NCBI RefSeq assembly: GCF_023701695.1 | Contig: NZ_JAJOZC010000001.1 | Span: 3,347,894 to 3,411,893, forward strand | From: Streptomyces sp. RKAG290 | Lineage (GTDB): Bacteria > Actinomycetota > Actinomycetes > Streptomycetales > Streptomycetaceae | Direction: 5' to 3' | Length of the DNA stretch: 64,000 nucleotides | In this document: positions 5,746 to 14,103 of the stretch, one piece after another | Layout of the letters: each line of letters begins with the position of its first letter | Numbering within the stretch: position 1 is the first letter of the stretch | The notes under the pieces: generated by a model | The model's input: the letters and a program-made list of their open reading frames with translations, nothing else | Database searches by the model: none | Told to the model about the DNA's origin: nothing | Translations under genes and position numbers: made by a program

Positions 5746-8220
5746 ATGGCTACGACCACACCAACCGGTGTGCGGGGCGGCCACGCCAAGCACGGAGGGA
5801 ACGACTCCTCCGACGGCACGCCGATGACACACCGGCAGATCATGGAAGCGCTCACCGGGCTGCTGCTCGGCATGTTCGTCGCGATTCTGTCGTCCACCGT
5901 CGTCTCCAACGCCCTGCCGGAGATCATCTCCGACCTCGGCGGCAGCCAGAGCTCGTACACCTGGGTCGTCACGGCCTCGCTGCTGGCCATGACGGCGACC
6001 ACCCCGCTGTGGGGCAAGCTCTCCGACCTGTTCAGCAAGAAGCTGCTGGTCCAGATAGCACTGATCATCTACGTGCTCGGCTCGGTCGTCGCCGGTCTTT
6101 CGACCAGCAGCGGCATGCTGATCGCCTGCCGTGTCGTGCAGGGCATAGGCGTCGGCGGTCTCTCCGCCCTCGCCCAGATCGTGATGGCCGCGATGATCGC
6201 CCCGCGTGAGCGCGGTCGCTACAGCGGCTACCTCGGCGCGGTCTTCGCCGTCGCCACCGTCGGCGGTCCGCTGCTCGGCGGTGTCATCACCGACACCAGC
6301 TGGATGGGCTGGCGCTGGTGCTTCTACGTCGGCGTGCCCTTCGCGGTCATCGCCCTCATCGTGCTCCAGAAGACCCTGAAGCTCCCGGTCGTCAAGCGCG
6401 AGGTCAAGGTCGACTGGACCGGCGCCTTCTTCATCAGCGCCGCGGTCTCGCTGCTGCTGCTCTGGGTCACCTTCGCGGGCGACAAGTACGACTGGATGTC
6501 CTGGCAGACCGGCGCGATGCTGGCCGGCTCCCTGGTCCTGGTGCTGCTCTTCGTCTTCACCGAGTCCCGGGCCAGTGAGCCGATCATCCCGCTGCGGCTG
6601 TTCCGCAACCGCACCATCACGCTCGCCTCGCTGGCGTCGCTGTTCGTCGGTATCGGGATGTTCGCGGGCACCGTCTTCTTCAGCCAGTACTTCCAGCTGG
6701 CGCGCGGCAAGTCGCCGACGATGTCCGGTGTGATGACGATCCCGATGATCACGGGTCTGTTCCTCTCCTCGACCCTCTCGGGCCAGATCATCACCAAGAC
6801 GGGCCGCTGGAAGGTCTGGCTGGTCAGCGGTGGCTTCCTGCTCACCGCCGGTCTCGGGATGCTCGGCACCATCCGGTACGACACCACGTACTGGCACATC
6901 GCGATCTTCATGTTCGTGATGGGTCTCGGCATCGGCATGATGATGCAGAACCTGGTGCTCGCCACCCAGAACCAGGTCGACCCCAAGGACCTCGGTTCGG
7001 CCAGCTCCGTCGTCACGTTCTTCCGTTCCCTCGGTGGTGCCATCGGTGTCTCGGCGCTGGGCGCCGTCCTGGCGAACCGCGTCACCCACTACGTCAAGGA
7101 CGGCCTGACGGACCTCGGTCCCAAGGGCGCTTCCATGAGCACCGGCGGCGGGGGCATCCCCGACCTGGACAAGCTGCCCGCTCCGCTGCGTACGGTCGTC
7201 GAGGGCGCCTACGGGCACGGCGTCGGTGACGTCTTCCTGTACGCGGCCCCGGCCGCCCTGCTCGCCTTCCTGATCACGATCTTCATCAAGGAGGTCGCGT
7301 TGCGGACCAACGCAGCCAACGACGCCCCGGCCCCCGCCGAGGCGACGGCGACCACCGAGGCCCCGTCCGCCGCCATCGCCGCGCCGGCCTACGAGGGAAC
7401 GGCCGGCGTGACCGCGGTCGACACCCTCCAGGTCCCCGCGACGGCGACCGTGCAGGGCACCGCGGTACGCGGTGTGGTGCGCGGCGCCGAGGGCACACCC
7501 GTCGCCCAGGCCGCCGTCACGCTGATCTCGCTCGGCGGCCGGCAGCTCGGCATCTCGGTCGCGCAGGCCGACGGCAGCTACGGTCTGGACGCCCCGGGCG
7601 CCGGTTCGTACGTGCTGATCGCGTCCGCCGACGGCTTCCAGCCGCAGGCCTCCACCGTGGTGGTCGGCGACGAGCCGCTCGCCTACGACATCCTGCTCGC
7701 CGGTACGAGCGGCCTGGCCGGGACCGTACGGGCCGCCGAGGGCGGCGCGCCGGTCGAGGGCGCCATGATCATCGTCACCGATGTGCGCGGCGACGTGCTG
7801 GCCACCGGCAAGTCCGGCCAGGCGGGCGAGTTCACCTTCGGTGAGCTGGTCCCCGGTTCGGTGACCGTCGCGGTGAACGCGGCCGGGTTCCGCCCGATGG
7901 CGCTGCCGGTCGAGGTCGGCGGCCAGGGTGTCACCCGGGTCGACGCGGCACTGCGCTCCGGCGCACTCGTGCAGGGCGTCGTGCGGGCCGGTTCCGGCCG
8001 GCGGCCGCTGCCGGACGCCCGGGTCACCCTGATCGACGCGGCGGGCAACGTCATCGCCAACTCGACGACCGGGGAGGACGGGGCGTACGCCTTCACCGAC
8101 CTGGACGCGGGCGAGTACTCGGTCATCGCGACCGGCTACCCGCCGGTGGCCGGTGCCCTGACCGTGGCCGGCCGCGGGGTCGACGGCCACGACATCGAGC
8201 TCGCCCACCCCGGCGAGTAA
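5746..8220 (+). CDS. DHA2-type MFS transporter with C-terminal carboxypeptidase-regulatory-like domains
   Basis: 824 aa. Residues about 28-520 form an EmrB/QacA-like transporter with many hydrophobic segments. Motif A-like GKLSDLFSKK follows helix 2, and a motif C-like glycine/proline pattern (GGPLLGGVITDTSWMGWRW) follows later. This part is probably a 14-helix drug:H+ antiporter. After an Ala/Pro linker (about 525-570) come three roughly 80-residue beta-sandwich repeats of the CarboxypepD_reg/SdrD-B kind. Each has G.V..A.G.PV..A.V.L, then a DG.Y.F..L..G.Y.V segment. With an even helix count these would lie in the cytoplasm, which is odd for such domains. ATG 5746 is 23 bases after the MarR stop, so co-transcription is likely. 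Confidence 0.9.
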   Translation: MATTTPTGVRGGHAKHGGNDSSDGTPMTHRQIMEALTGLLLGMFVAILSSTVVSNALPEIISDLGGSQSSYTWVVTASLLAMTATTPLWGKLSDLFSKKLLVQIALIIYVLGSVVAGLSTSSGMLIACRVVQGIGVGGLSALAQIVMAAMIAPRERGRYSGYLGAVFAVATVGGPLLGGVITDTSWMGWRWCFYVGVPFAVIALIVLQKTLKLPVVKREVKVDWTGAFFISAAVSLLLLWVTFAGDKYDWMSWQTGAMLAGSLVLVLLFVFTESRASEPIIPLRLFRNRTITLASLASLFVGIGMFAGTVFFSQYFQLARGKSPTMSGVMTIPMITGLFLSSTLSGQIITKTGRWKVWLVSGGFLLTAGLGMLGTIRYDTTYWHIAIFMFVMGLGIGMMMQNLVLATQNQVDPKDLGSASSVVTFFRSLGGAIGVSALGAVLANRVTHYVKDGLTDLGPKGASMSTGGGGIPDLDKLPAPLRTVVEGAYGHGVGDVFLYAAPAALLAFLITIFIKEVALRTNAANDAPAPAEATATTEAPSAAIAAPAYEGTAGVTAVDTLQVPATATVQGTAVRGVVRGAEGTPVAQAAVTLISLGGRQLGISVAQADGSYGLDAPGAGSYVLIASADGFQPQASTVVVGDEPLAYDILLAGTSGLAGTVRAAEGGAPVEGAMIIVTDVRGDVLATGKSGQAGEFTFGELVPGSVTVAVNAAGFRPMALPVEVGGQGVTRVDAALRSGALVQGVVRAGSGRRPLPDARVTLIDAAGNVIANSTTGEDGAYAFTDLDAGEYSVIATGYPPVAGALTVAGRGVDGHDIELAHPGE

Positions 8221-8303
8221 CCGGCTCCGGGTACCACCCGGACCGGCATGACCCCTGGCGGGACGGCACTTCTAGCGGAGAGGCTGTCCGGGCCGGCGGA
8301 AAT

Positions 8304-8362
8304 GGGCCCCGAGGGCGGGGACGGCAGGCAGGGGACGGCCTGCCGTCCCCGCCCCGGGGCCC
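8304..8362. terminator. Long hairpin between the MFS and YceI genes
   Basis: A 16-bp perfect stem (8314-8329 with 8338-8353) is extended by GGGCCCC (8304-8310) pairing with GGGGCCC (8356-8362) across a small bulge. It sits 84 bases after the MFS stop and probably ends that transcript. Confidence 0.75.
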
Positions 8363-8423
8363 GACTCATTGAGTGACCCGCTTCCGTGAACGGACGGGTC
8401 ATTGAGCAAGGAGAGAAAACGGG

Positions 8424-9242
8424 ATGGGACTTCGCGCACAGGTACGGACGCGGGACGGCTGGGCCGTCCAGCACGCGATCGTCACGGTCACCGACATGAC
8501 CGGCACGCAGGTGCTGCGGGCCGCCGCCGACGAGGACGGGGCGGTGCGGGCTGACGCCCGGCTGGCCGCGGGCGCGTACACCGTGATCGTCACAGCGGTC
8601 GGGTACGCCCCGGCCGCCTCCACCGCCCTCGTCACGGCGAGCGGCCGGGTCGAGGCCGGCACGGTGGTGCTGGCCCGTCAGGGCGGCGTGGAGCTGCCGC
8701 CGCCGGGCGCCTGGTCGCTGGACCCCGCGCACTCCTCGGTCGGCGCGGTCGCCCAGCACCTGGGGATCTCCAGCGTGCACGGCCGGTTCACCGAGTTCGG
8801 CGGCCGGATCGAGATCGCCGAGGACGTCCAGCGGTGCCGGGTGGACGCGGTCATCTCCGCGGCCAGCATCGACACCGGCAACGGCATGCGGGACAAGCAC
8901 CTGCGCTCCCCCGACTTCCTCGACACGGACCGGTTCCCGGAGATCACCTACCGCTCCAACGCCCTGACCCCGGCCGGACCCGACCGCTGGACCGTGCACG
9001 GCCAGCTGGCGCTGCACGGGGTGGAGCGCCCGGTCGACCTCGACCTGAGCTACCTCGGCACCGGCCCCGACCCGTGGGGCGGCGTCCGCGCGGCCTTCAA
9101 GGCGACGGCCGAGCTGCGCCGGGACGACTTCGCGATGAACTACAACCAGGTGGTCCAGGCGGGCATCTCGGCGATCGGCACGACGCTGCGGGTGGAACTC
9201 GACATCCAGGCCGTGCAGGGCGATTCCCTGCCGACCGCGTAA
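8424..9242 (+). CDS. YceI-family protein with N-terminal carboxypeptidase-regulatory-like domain
   Basis: 272 aa. Residues about 3-85 are a small beta-sandwich (QVRTRDGWAVQHAIVTVTDM, DEDGAVRADARLAAGAYTV) like the repeats in the MFS protein just upstream. From about residue 95 a YceI lipocalin-like domain follows: GAWSLDPAHSSVGAVAQHLG, VDAVISAASIDTGNGMRDKH, LRSPDFLDTDRFPEITYRS, LDLSYLGTGPDPWGG. YceI proteins bind isoprenoid chains and are often exported, but no signal peptide is visible here. The shared accessory domain suggests that it works with the transporter. ATG 8424 follows GGAGAGAAAACGGG. Confidence 0.88.
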   Translation: MGLRAQVRTRDGWAVQHAIVTVTDMTGTQVLRAAADEDGAVRADARLAAGAYTVIVTAVGYAPAASTALVTASGRVEAGTVVLARQGGVELPPPGAWSLDPAHSSVGAVAQHLGISSVHGRFTEFGGRIEIAEDVQRCRVDAVISAASIDTGNGMRDKHLRSPDFLDTDRFPEITYRSNALTPAGPDRWTVHGQLALHGVERPVDLDLSYLGTGPDPWGGVRAAFKATAELRRDDFAMNYNQVVQAGISAIGTTLRVELDIQAVQGDSLPTA

Positions 9243-9268
9243 CCTCCCGCGGTCGTAGGGTCTGTTCC

Positions 9269-9739
9269 ATGGCATCCAACATCGCGACCAACACCGCCGT
9301 GGAACTCGACGAGTTGCTGGCGTTCGTACGGCCCCGGCACCGGGCGATCCTGCTGACCACCCGGTCCGACGGCCGCCCCCAGGGCTCCCCGCTCACCTGC
9401 GGCGTCGACGACGCGGGCCGGATCGTCGTCTCGACGTACCCCGAACGGGCCAAGACCCGCAACGCGAAGCGGGACGAGCGGGTGAGCCTGATCGTCCTGT
9501 CCGACGAGTGGAACGGGCCGTGGGTGCAGATCGACGGTTCGGCCGAGGTGATCGACTCACCGGACTCGGTCGAACCGCTGGTCGAGTACTTCCGCAACAT
9601 CTCGGGGGAGCACCCGGACTGGGACGAGTACCGGGCGGCGATGGTGAAGCAGGGCAAGTCGATCATCAGGATCACTCCCGAGCGGTGGAGCCCGGTCGCG
9701 ACGGGCGGCTTCCCGGCACATCTGGCATCCGGCAGCTGA
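9269..9739 (+). CDS. PPOX-class (flavin/F420-type split beta-barrel) oxidoreductase
   Basis: 156 aa from ATG 9269. The fold signature is clear: LDELLAFVRPRHRAILLTTR, GRPQGSPLTCGVDDAGRIVV, STYPERAKTRNAKRDERVSL, then WVQIDGSAEVID and a C-terminal RITPERWSP. This matches the PPOX/F420-dependent family common in actinomycetes, whose members reduce cofactors or xenobiotic quinones. Substrate and cofactor cannot be fixed from sequence, though F420 is plausible. It starts 26 bases after yceI and ends 4 bases before the dehydrogenase gene, so these form an operon. Confidence 0.88.
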   Translation: MASNIATNTAVELDELLAFVRPRHRAILLTTRSDGRPQGSPLTCGVDDAGRIVVSTYPERAKTRNAKRDERVSLIVLSDEWNGPWVQIDGSAEVIDSPDSVEPLVEYFRNISGEHPDWDEYRAAMVKQGKSIIRITPERWSPVATGGFPAHLASGS

Positions 9740-9743
9740 CCGG

Positions 9744-10676
9744 ATGACCGTCCCGCCGATCGGTGCCGAACACCTGGCGCGGGCGCGGTTGCTGGCCGCG
9801 CCCGGCCTCGCGCCCGCCGTGGTGCGCTCGCTGGAGGAGATCACCGGCCGCCCGGCGGAGCCGGGCGGCACCGTGCCGGACGGCCCCTACGTGTACGTGG
9901 GGGCCACGCTGCCCGAAGCGCTGCGCGGGGACGGGCTGCTCTGGTTCCACAGCGTGAACGCCGGCACGGACGCCCTGCTGGGCGCCGGCCCGTGGCCCGC
10001 CGGGGCGCTGCTCACCCGGACGGTAGGCCGGATGGGCGAGCGCATCGCCCAGTACGTGCTGGCCTGGGTGCTGGCGGACTGCCAGGCGGTCCCGGAGTTC
10101 GCCGCGCAGCACGAGCGGGCCGAGTGGCGCCGCATCCCCTCCGAGCTCGCGGCCGGGCAGACGGCCGTGATCCACGGCACCGGCCGGATCGGCTCGGCCG
10201 TCGCCGGGCTGCTGCGGGCCTGCGGCATCCGGACGGTGGGCGTGGCGCGGACCCCGCGCGAGGTCCCGCCGGGCTTCGACGAGATGGCCGGCCCCGACGA
10301 GTCGGTGGCCGCCCGCTGGGTGGTCTCCACGCTTCCGCTGACCGGTGCGACGGCCGGGTACTTCGGGGCGGACCGGTTCGCGGCCATGGGCGGCGCCGCG
10401 TTCATCAACGTGGGCCGGGGCGGGACCGTGGACCTGGTGGCGCTGGAGGCCGCGCTGCACTCCGGCGCGGTGGGGCGCGCGGTGCTCGACGTGCTGCCCG
10501 AGGAGCCCGCCGCACCCGGTGACCTCTGCTGGCGGCTGCCCCGCACGGTGATCACCTCGCACTCCGCGGGCATCACCTCGGACGGCGACATCGTCACGGA
10601 CTTCGCGGCGTGCCGGCGGGAGCTCGCGGCGGGCCGCGTCCCGGCGCTGGCCGTGGACCCGGCGCGCGGCTACTGA
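9744..10676 (+). CDS. NAD-dependent D-2-hydroxyacid dehydrogenase family protein
   Basis: 310 aa, the usual length for the family. The Rossmann nucleotide-binding motif is GTGRIGSAVAGLL (about residues 147-159). The substrate/NAD region STLPLTGATAG is followed by FINVGRGGTVDLVALEAAL, and the catalytic glutamate and histidine lie in DVLPEEP and ITSHSAG. Relatives include phosphoglycerate and glyoxylate reductases; the N-terminal catalytic domain (LWFHSVNAGTDALLG) is typical, but the specificity is open. The start is 4 bases after the PPOX gene stop, suggesting translational coupling. The gene ends 39 bases before a convergent TetR gene. Confidence 0.87.
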   Translation: MTVPPIGAEHLARARLLAAPGLAPAVVRSLEEITGRPAEPGGTVPDGPYVYVGATLPEALRGDGLLWFHSVNAGTDALLGAGPWPAGALLTRTVGRMGERIAQYVLAWVLADCQAVPEFAAQHERAEWRRIPSELAAGQTAVIHGTGRIGSAVAGLLRACGIRTVGVARTPREVPPGFDEMAGPDESVAARWVVSTLPLTGATAGYFGADRFAAMGGAAFINVGRGGTVDLVALEAALHSGAVGRAVLDVLPEEPAAPGDLCWRLPRTVITSHSAGITSDGDIVTDFAACRRELAAGRVPALAVDPARGY

Positions 10677-10715
10677 CGGCGGGCGGCCACTGCGGCGGGC
10701 GCCCCCTGCCGGGGG

Positions 10716-11477
10716 CTACTCCCGGCCGCGCATCGCCTCGATGCCCGCGATGAGCAGGTCGAGGGCGAAGGTGAAGTCCCGCTCGCGCATCTCCTCGACG
10801 GTGTCCCCGCCACGCGCCTCGATCAGGCTCTGCGAGGCCGCCAGCAACTCCTTGAGCTGTGGCTGGGAACTGATCGTGCCGAGCGCCTGCTGGTAGAACT
10901 CGTCCTGGCTGAGGCCCGCCTCGGCGGAGCGCTGCACGACGTGGCCCTCGATGGTGCCGAAGCCGTACACGAACTGGAAGACCGCCGACATCGCCCCCGT
11001 CCGGTGCCGGAGCGGCAGGCCGGTGGCCCGGATGATGTCCTGGACGGCGTACGAGAAGAGCATCGAGTGCGGGCCGATGTTCAGGAAGTTCCCGGCCAGC
11101 GCCGACGCCCAGGTGTGCCGGACCAGCAAGCTCCGGTAGCTGGTGGCCAGTTCGCGCAGCCGCTCGCGCCAGTCGGCGTCCTCGCGCGGGGGCGCGATCT
11201 CGGCGAAGACCGCGTCCAGGGCCAGCTCCAGCAGGTCGTCCTTGGTGTCGACGTACCAGTAGAGGGACATCGCCGTGACGTTCAGCTCGGCGGCGAGGCG
11301 GCGCATGGAGAACCTGGCGAGGCCGTCGGCGTCCAGCAGCCGGACCGAGGCGACCGTGATCTTCTCCCGGTCGAGCCCGGCAGGCTGTTCGGACTTCCGG
11401 CTGCGCGCGGGCGTCCTGCCGTCGAGCCACACACTGGTCCGGCCGGGGTTCTTCACGCGATCGGCCGCGGACACCAT
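10716..11477 (-). CDS. TetR-family regulator (TetR class C-terminal domain)
   Basis: 253 aa. The HTH is at about residues 35-85: REKITVASVRLLDADGLARF, SMRRLAAELNVTAMSLYWYV, then KDDLLELALDAVF. The C-terminal domain resembles tetracycline-repressor-type TetR_C (HTWASALAGNFLNIGPHSML, FGTIEGHVVQRS). It lies downstream of an MFS exporter gene on the same strand (93-base gap) and is probably its ligand-responsive repressor. The likely operator is the large inverted repeat at 13124-13161, in front of the exporter. The N-terminal 30 residues are basic and poorly conserved-looking, so a later start is possible. Confidence 0.9.
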   Translation of the reverse strand: MVSAADRVKNPGRTSVWLDGRTPARSRKSEQPAGLDREKITVASVRLLDADGLARFSMRRLAAELNVTAMSLYWYVDTKDDLLELALDAVFAEIAPPREDADWRERLRELATSYRSLLVRHTWASALAGNFLNIGPHSMLFSYAVQDIIRATGLPLRHRTGAMSAVFQFVYGFGTIEGHVVQRSAEAGLSQDEFYQQALGTISSQPQLKELLAASQSLIEARGGDTVEEMRERDFTFALDLLIAGIEAMRGRE

Positions 11478-11570
11478 GGCGCACTCCCTTGTCTCGCCGG
11501 CGGGACGAACCGGTTACGTACTCCATGCCCGGAAACCGGAGGCGTACGGTCCGGTACGTCCCGCCCGATG

Positions 11571-13094
11571 CTATGCCGCTACAGCGGCCGGGTCAGCCTG
11601 AGCCGATTCTCCCCGCTCCGCCCGGCGCAGCAGCACGGCGGCCAGCAGACCGCCGGCCAGCACCGCCACCGCGCCGACCAGCTGGCTGGTCTCCAGGCCC
11701 GAGGCGAACGCGTCCGTGATCCAGCGGCGCTCCGCCTCGCCCCCGGCGGCGGCCAGCGCGGCGGGCAGCGAGGCGGCGCCGACGGCGGTCGGGACGAGCG
11801 CCGCGAACCGGGAGTTCAGCACCGCGCCGAGCACCGCGACCCCCAGGCCGTTGCCGCACTCGGCGAGGGTGCCGTTGACCCCGGCGCCGACGCCCGCCTT
11901 CTCCGGCGGGATCGCGCTCATGATCGCGTTGGCCATGGCGGGCATGGCGAGCGCGATGCCCGCCCCCATCACGACGAGGCCGAGCAGCATGCCGCCGTAG
12001 CCGTCCCCGCCGAGCAGCGCGATCGCGGCCAGACCAGCGGCGAGCAGCCCCATCCCGGCGGCGATGGTGACGGGGGTGCCGAGCCTGGGCACCAGCCGTG
12101 CGCCCAGTCCAGTGAGGTTGAGCGCGACGACGCTCAACGCCAGCGGGGCCGTCCGCAGCCCGGCCTCCAGCGGACCGTAGCCGAGGACGAACTGCAGCTG
12201 CTGGGTGAGCAGGAACAGCGAGCCGCCCATCCCGAAGGCGACCAGGATCGCGCCCGCGACCGCGCCGACGAACTTCTGGTTCCGGAAGAAGTGCATGTCC
12301 AGCATCGGATAGGGGATGTGCAGCTCCCACAGCACGAATCCGGTGAGGACGGCGACCCCGGCGAAGGCGGTCAGCAGCACGTGGCCGGAGGTCCAGCCGT
12401 GTCCCGGTCCGGAGATGATCGCGTAGACCACGGCGGCCATCCCGATGGTGGAGAGCAGCGCGCCGAGCAGGTCGGGGCGCTCCCCGCTCGGGTTCTTGGA
12501 CTCCGGCACCAGCCGCGCCACGGCCACCAGGCCGATCACGGCGACCGGGATGTTGATCAGGAAGATCGCACCCCACCAGAAGTGGTCGAGCATGACCCCG
12601 CCGATCAGCGGACCGACCGCGAAGCCGAGCGAGCTGACGGTCGACCAGATGCCGATCGCCTTCACCCGCTCGGCCTCGTCGAAGATCTGGACGACGACGG
12701 CGAGCGTCGTGGTCATAAGGAGCGCACCGCCGATGCCCATGCCGGCCCGCGCGGCGATCAGCTGCCCGGAGGACTGCGCGAGTCCGGCCACCAGCGAACC
12801 GATGCCGAACAGGGCGAGGCCCGCGATCAGCATCTTCTTGCGGCCGTAGCGGTCGGCCGAGCTGCCGGCGGTCAGCAGCAGACCGGACTGGACGAGCGAG
12901 TAGGCGTTGATCATCCACTGCACGTCGGCGGTGGAGGCGTCCAGCTCCCGGGTGAGGGAGGGGATCGCGACGTTGAGGACGGTGTTGTCGAGCAGCACGG
13001 TGAGCTGCGCGAGGCAGATGACACCGAGTATCAGCCAGCGTTGCGGATGGCTCGTCGGCGAGAGGCTGTGCTGCTCGGCGGCGGTCGCCGTCAT
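11571..13094 (-). CDS. DHA2-family MFS drug exporter
   Basis: 507 aa with about 14 hydrophobic segments. DHA2 signatures are present: LAQLTVLLDNTVLNVAIPSL in helix 1, SSADRYGRKKMLIAGL as motif A, and GIGGALLMTTTLAVV with GFAVGPLIGGVMLDHFWWGA as motif C. The closest functional class is the QacA/EmrB multidrug proton antiporters. It is transcribed toward a TetR gene and is divergent from the secreted phosphodiesterase-fold gene. The 142-base divergent region holds a 38-bp inverted repeat likely to be the TetR operator. ATG 13094 is preceded by GGGAGTCCG. Confidence 0.9.
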   Translation of the reverse strand: MTATAAEQHSLSPTSHPQRWLILGVICLAQLTVLLDNTVLNVAIPSLTRELDASTADVQWMINAYSLVQSGLLLTAGSSADRYGRKKMLIAGLALFGIGSLVAGLAQSSGQLIAARAGMGIGGALLMTTTLAVVVQIFDEAERVKAIGIWSTVSSLGFAVGPLIGGVMLDHFWWGAIFLINIPVAVIGLVAVARLVPESKNPSGERPDLLGALLSTIGMAAVVYAIISGPGHGWTSGHVLLTAFAGVAVLTGFVLWELHIPYPMLDMHFFRNQKFVGAVAGAILVAFGMGGSLFLLTQQLQFVLGYGPLEAGLRTAPLALSVVALNLTGLGARLVPRLGTPVTIAAGMGLLAAGLAAIALLGGDGYGGMLLGLVVMGAGIALAMPAMANAIMSAIPPEKAGVGAGVNGTLAECGNGLGVAVLGAVLNSRFAALVPTAVGAASLPAALAAAGGEAERRWITDAFASGLETSQLVGAVAVLAGGLLAAVLLRRAERGESAQADPAAVAA

Positions 13095-13123
13095 TCGGAC
13101 TCCCGGGGCGTTCGGTCATGGCC

Positions 13124-13161
13124 CTATACGGTGTACAGGGAAGCGGTTGTACACCGTATAG
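13124..13161. promoter_or_regulatory. Probable TetR operator in the MFS/phosphodiesterase divergent region
   Basis: CTATACGGTGTACA (13124-13137) and TGTACACCGTATAG (13148-13161) are perfect reverse complements with a 10-nt spacer. Each arm is itself nearly palindromic (TATAC-n3-GTAcA), as expected if two repressor dimers bind side by side. It lies 29 bases upstream of the MFS start and 75 bases upstream of the divergent gene. Confidence 0.8.
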
Positions 13162-13236
13162 CCACTCCCGTGCGGCCTACAACCGACTTTGCCGCGGTAC
13201 GGTGCCGGTCGCTGATCCGACAAGGGCTGGAGTGGT

Positions 13237-14100
13237 ATGTCACTGCGTCGTCGTACGGTGGAAGTCCTGCTGGCCGCGGGCCTGTTGGGGACGGCGCTCG
13301 CGCCTCCCGCGACAGCCGCGGGGCATGGGCACGGGCAGCTGGTGCCCCTGCGCGTCGCCACGTACAACATCCATGCGGGGGCGGGCATGGACAACGTCTT
13401 CGACCTCGACCGGCAGGTGGCCGAGATCCGCTCGCTGGACGCGGACGTGATCGGGCTCCAGGAGGTCGACGTCCACTGGGACGCCCGCAGCGAGTGGCGC
13501 GACCTTGCGGGCGAGCTGGGCCGGCGGCTCGGCATGCGGGTGTCGTTCGCCCCGATCTACAGCCTCGATCCGGCCACGCCCGGTGCGCCGCGCCGGGAGT
13601 TCGGGGTCGCGGTGCTGTCCCGGTACCGGGTCGTGAGCGCGGAGAACCACGACATCACCCGGCTCTCCACCCAGGACCCGAACCCGGTGCCGGCGCCCGC
13701 GCCCGGCTTCGGCGAGGTGGTGCTGCGGGTGAAGGGGCTGCCCGTGCACGTGTACGCGACGCACCTCGACTACCGCGGCGACCCGTCGGTGCGGACCGCC
13801 CAGGTGGCCGACACCCGGCGGATCATGGCCGAGGACCGGAAGTCGGAGCGGCGGCCGGTGCGCCAGATCCTGCTCGGCGACTTCAACGCCCCGCCGGCCG
13901 CTCCGGAACTGGCCCCGCTCTGGCAGGAGCTGACGGACGCCGAGCCCGGTGGGCCCACCTACCCGGCGCAGGACCCGGTGCAGCGGATCGACTACGTGGC
14001 GGTGTCCAAGGACACCGTGCGGGTACGCGACGCGGCGGTGGCCGAGACGCTTGCCTCGGACCACCGCCCCGTTGTCGCGGACCTGCTGCTGCGGCGTTGA
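13237..14100 (+). CDS. Secreted endonuclease/exonuclease/phosphatase-family hydrolase
   Basis: 287 aa. The N-terminus MSLRRRTVEVLLAAGLLGTA...ATAAG is a Sec or Tat-like signal (RRR before a hydrophobic core). The mature part has the EEP fold motifs: LRVATYNIHAG (Asn), DVIGLQEVD (metal-binding Glu), VYATHLDYRG (His), ILLGDFNAPP (Asp-x-Asn), RIDYVAVS and SDHRPVVADL (catalytic Asp-His). The set of catalytic residues is complete. Family members hydrolyse phosphodiester or phosphomonoester bonds in nucleic acids or lipids; the extracellular substrate is unknown. It shares a divergent promoter region with the MFS exporter and ends 3 bases before a convergent gene. Confidence 0.9.
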   Translation: MSLRRRTVEVLLAAGLLGTALAPPATAAGHGHGQLVPLRVATYNIHAGAGMDNVFDLDRQVAEIRSLDADVIGLQEVDVHWDARSEWRDLAGELGRRLGMRVSFAPIYSLDPATPGAPRREFGVAVLSRYRVVSAENHDITRLSTQDPNPVPAPAPGFGEVVLRVKGLPVHVYATHLDYRGDPSVRTAQVADTRRIMAEDRKSERRPVRQILLGDFNAPPAAPELAPLWQELTDAEPGGPTYPAQDPVQRIDYVAVSKDTVRVRDAAVAETLASDHRPVVADLLLRR

Positions 14101-14103
14101 GCC

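Noticed and set aside
5332-8208. Minus-strand open frame of 958 aa opposite the MarR and MFS genes
   Set aside because: It lies fully antisense to two clear genes and gives a Gly/Asp/Arg/His-rich product with no domain; a shadow of codon bias.
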